Shown one piece after another: positions 6,561-6,574 of a stretch of DNA of 6,574 bases (position 1 is its first letter; each line of letters starts with the position of its first letter). The notes beneath the pieces were generated by a model. The model worked only from the letters and a program-made list of their open reading frames with translations. It made no database searches and was not told where the DNA came from. The stretch is from Chloroflexota bacterium (GTDB lineage: Bacteria > Chloroflexota > Anaerolineae > SpSt-600). Both the position numbers and the translations under genes were made by a program. Location of the stretch: contig DRAO01000456.1 of assembly GCA_011041825.1 (NCBI GenBank), positions 1 through 6,574 on the forward strand. Direction: 5' to 3'.

Positions 6561-6574
6561 AATTTTACATAACC
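6557..6574 (+). CDS. Start of a further gene, 3' partial (MKFYIT; possibly methionyl-tRNA synthetase)
   Basis: GTG 6557 overlaps the PIN stop codon as GTGA, and GGAGAGGGGG (6544-6553) lies at the right distance upstream. Both are typical of a cotranscribed next gene. Only six codons are in the window. MKFYIT resembles the N-terminal strand of bacterial methionyl-tRNA synthetase (K-F-Y-[IV]-T-T-P-I-Y-Y), but six residues are too few for a firm call. Confidence 0.42.

Noticed and set aside
1..6574. CRISPR arrays, tRNA or rRNA genes, insertion sequences, attachment sites
   Set aside because: I looked on both strands and saw no regularly spaced repeats, cloverleaf-type T-loop sequences, transposase or integrase motifs, or terminal inverted repeats.

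Overview
The window reads as chromosomal DNA of an anaerobic bacterium, most likely a member of the Chloroflexota. That assignment is an inference. It rests on a Thr/Pro-rich linker in a TPR/TolB-like protein, a Wood-Ljungdahl pathway gene, a cytoplasmic-type family 57 glycoside hydrolase, a DUF951 protein and strong AGGAGG-type ribosome binding sites. A clostridial or other anaerobic origin cannot be excluded from sequence alone. All genes lie on the + strand and are tightly packed.

Region 1 (1-4133) looks like one operon whose promoter lies upstream of the window. It holds a 5'-truncated TPR / Thr-Pro linker / PD40 beta-propeller protein, a complete GH57 alpha-glucan-active enzyme with a C-terminal beta-rich domain, and a small DUF951 protein with a Cys-x2-Cys motif. 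The gaps between these genes are about 10 nt each, and the ribosome binding sites touch or overlap the preceding stop codons.

Region 2 (4134-5245) starts with a 96-nt intergenic stretch carrying a good sigma70-like promoter with an extended -10. This drives acsD/cdhD, the small subunit of the corrinoid iron-sulfur protein that carries the methyl group in the Wood-Ljungdahl pathway. No other pathway gene lies beside it in the window. Six nt after its stop codon there is a strong hairpin with perfect 11-bp outer arms and no T-tract.

Region 3 (5262-6560) is a run of small genes that looks accessory: an excisionase/MerR-like HTH protein, a 56-aa coiled-coil protein too short for ordinary ORF cut-offs, an unrecognised 120-aa charged protein in an antitoxin-like position, and a PIN-domain ribonuclease that overlaps it. 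The PIN gene is visibly AT-richer than the metabolic genes. The set is best read as one toxin-antitoxin-like module, possibly two, with unusual non-PIN partners. This is the part of the window most likely to hold something undescribed.

At the far right edge a new gene starts with a GTGA overlap on the PIN stop. Only six codons (MKFYIT) are visible. They resemble the N-terminus of methionyl-tRNA synthetase, but that is only a hint.
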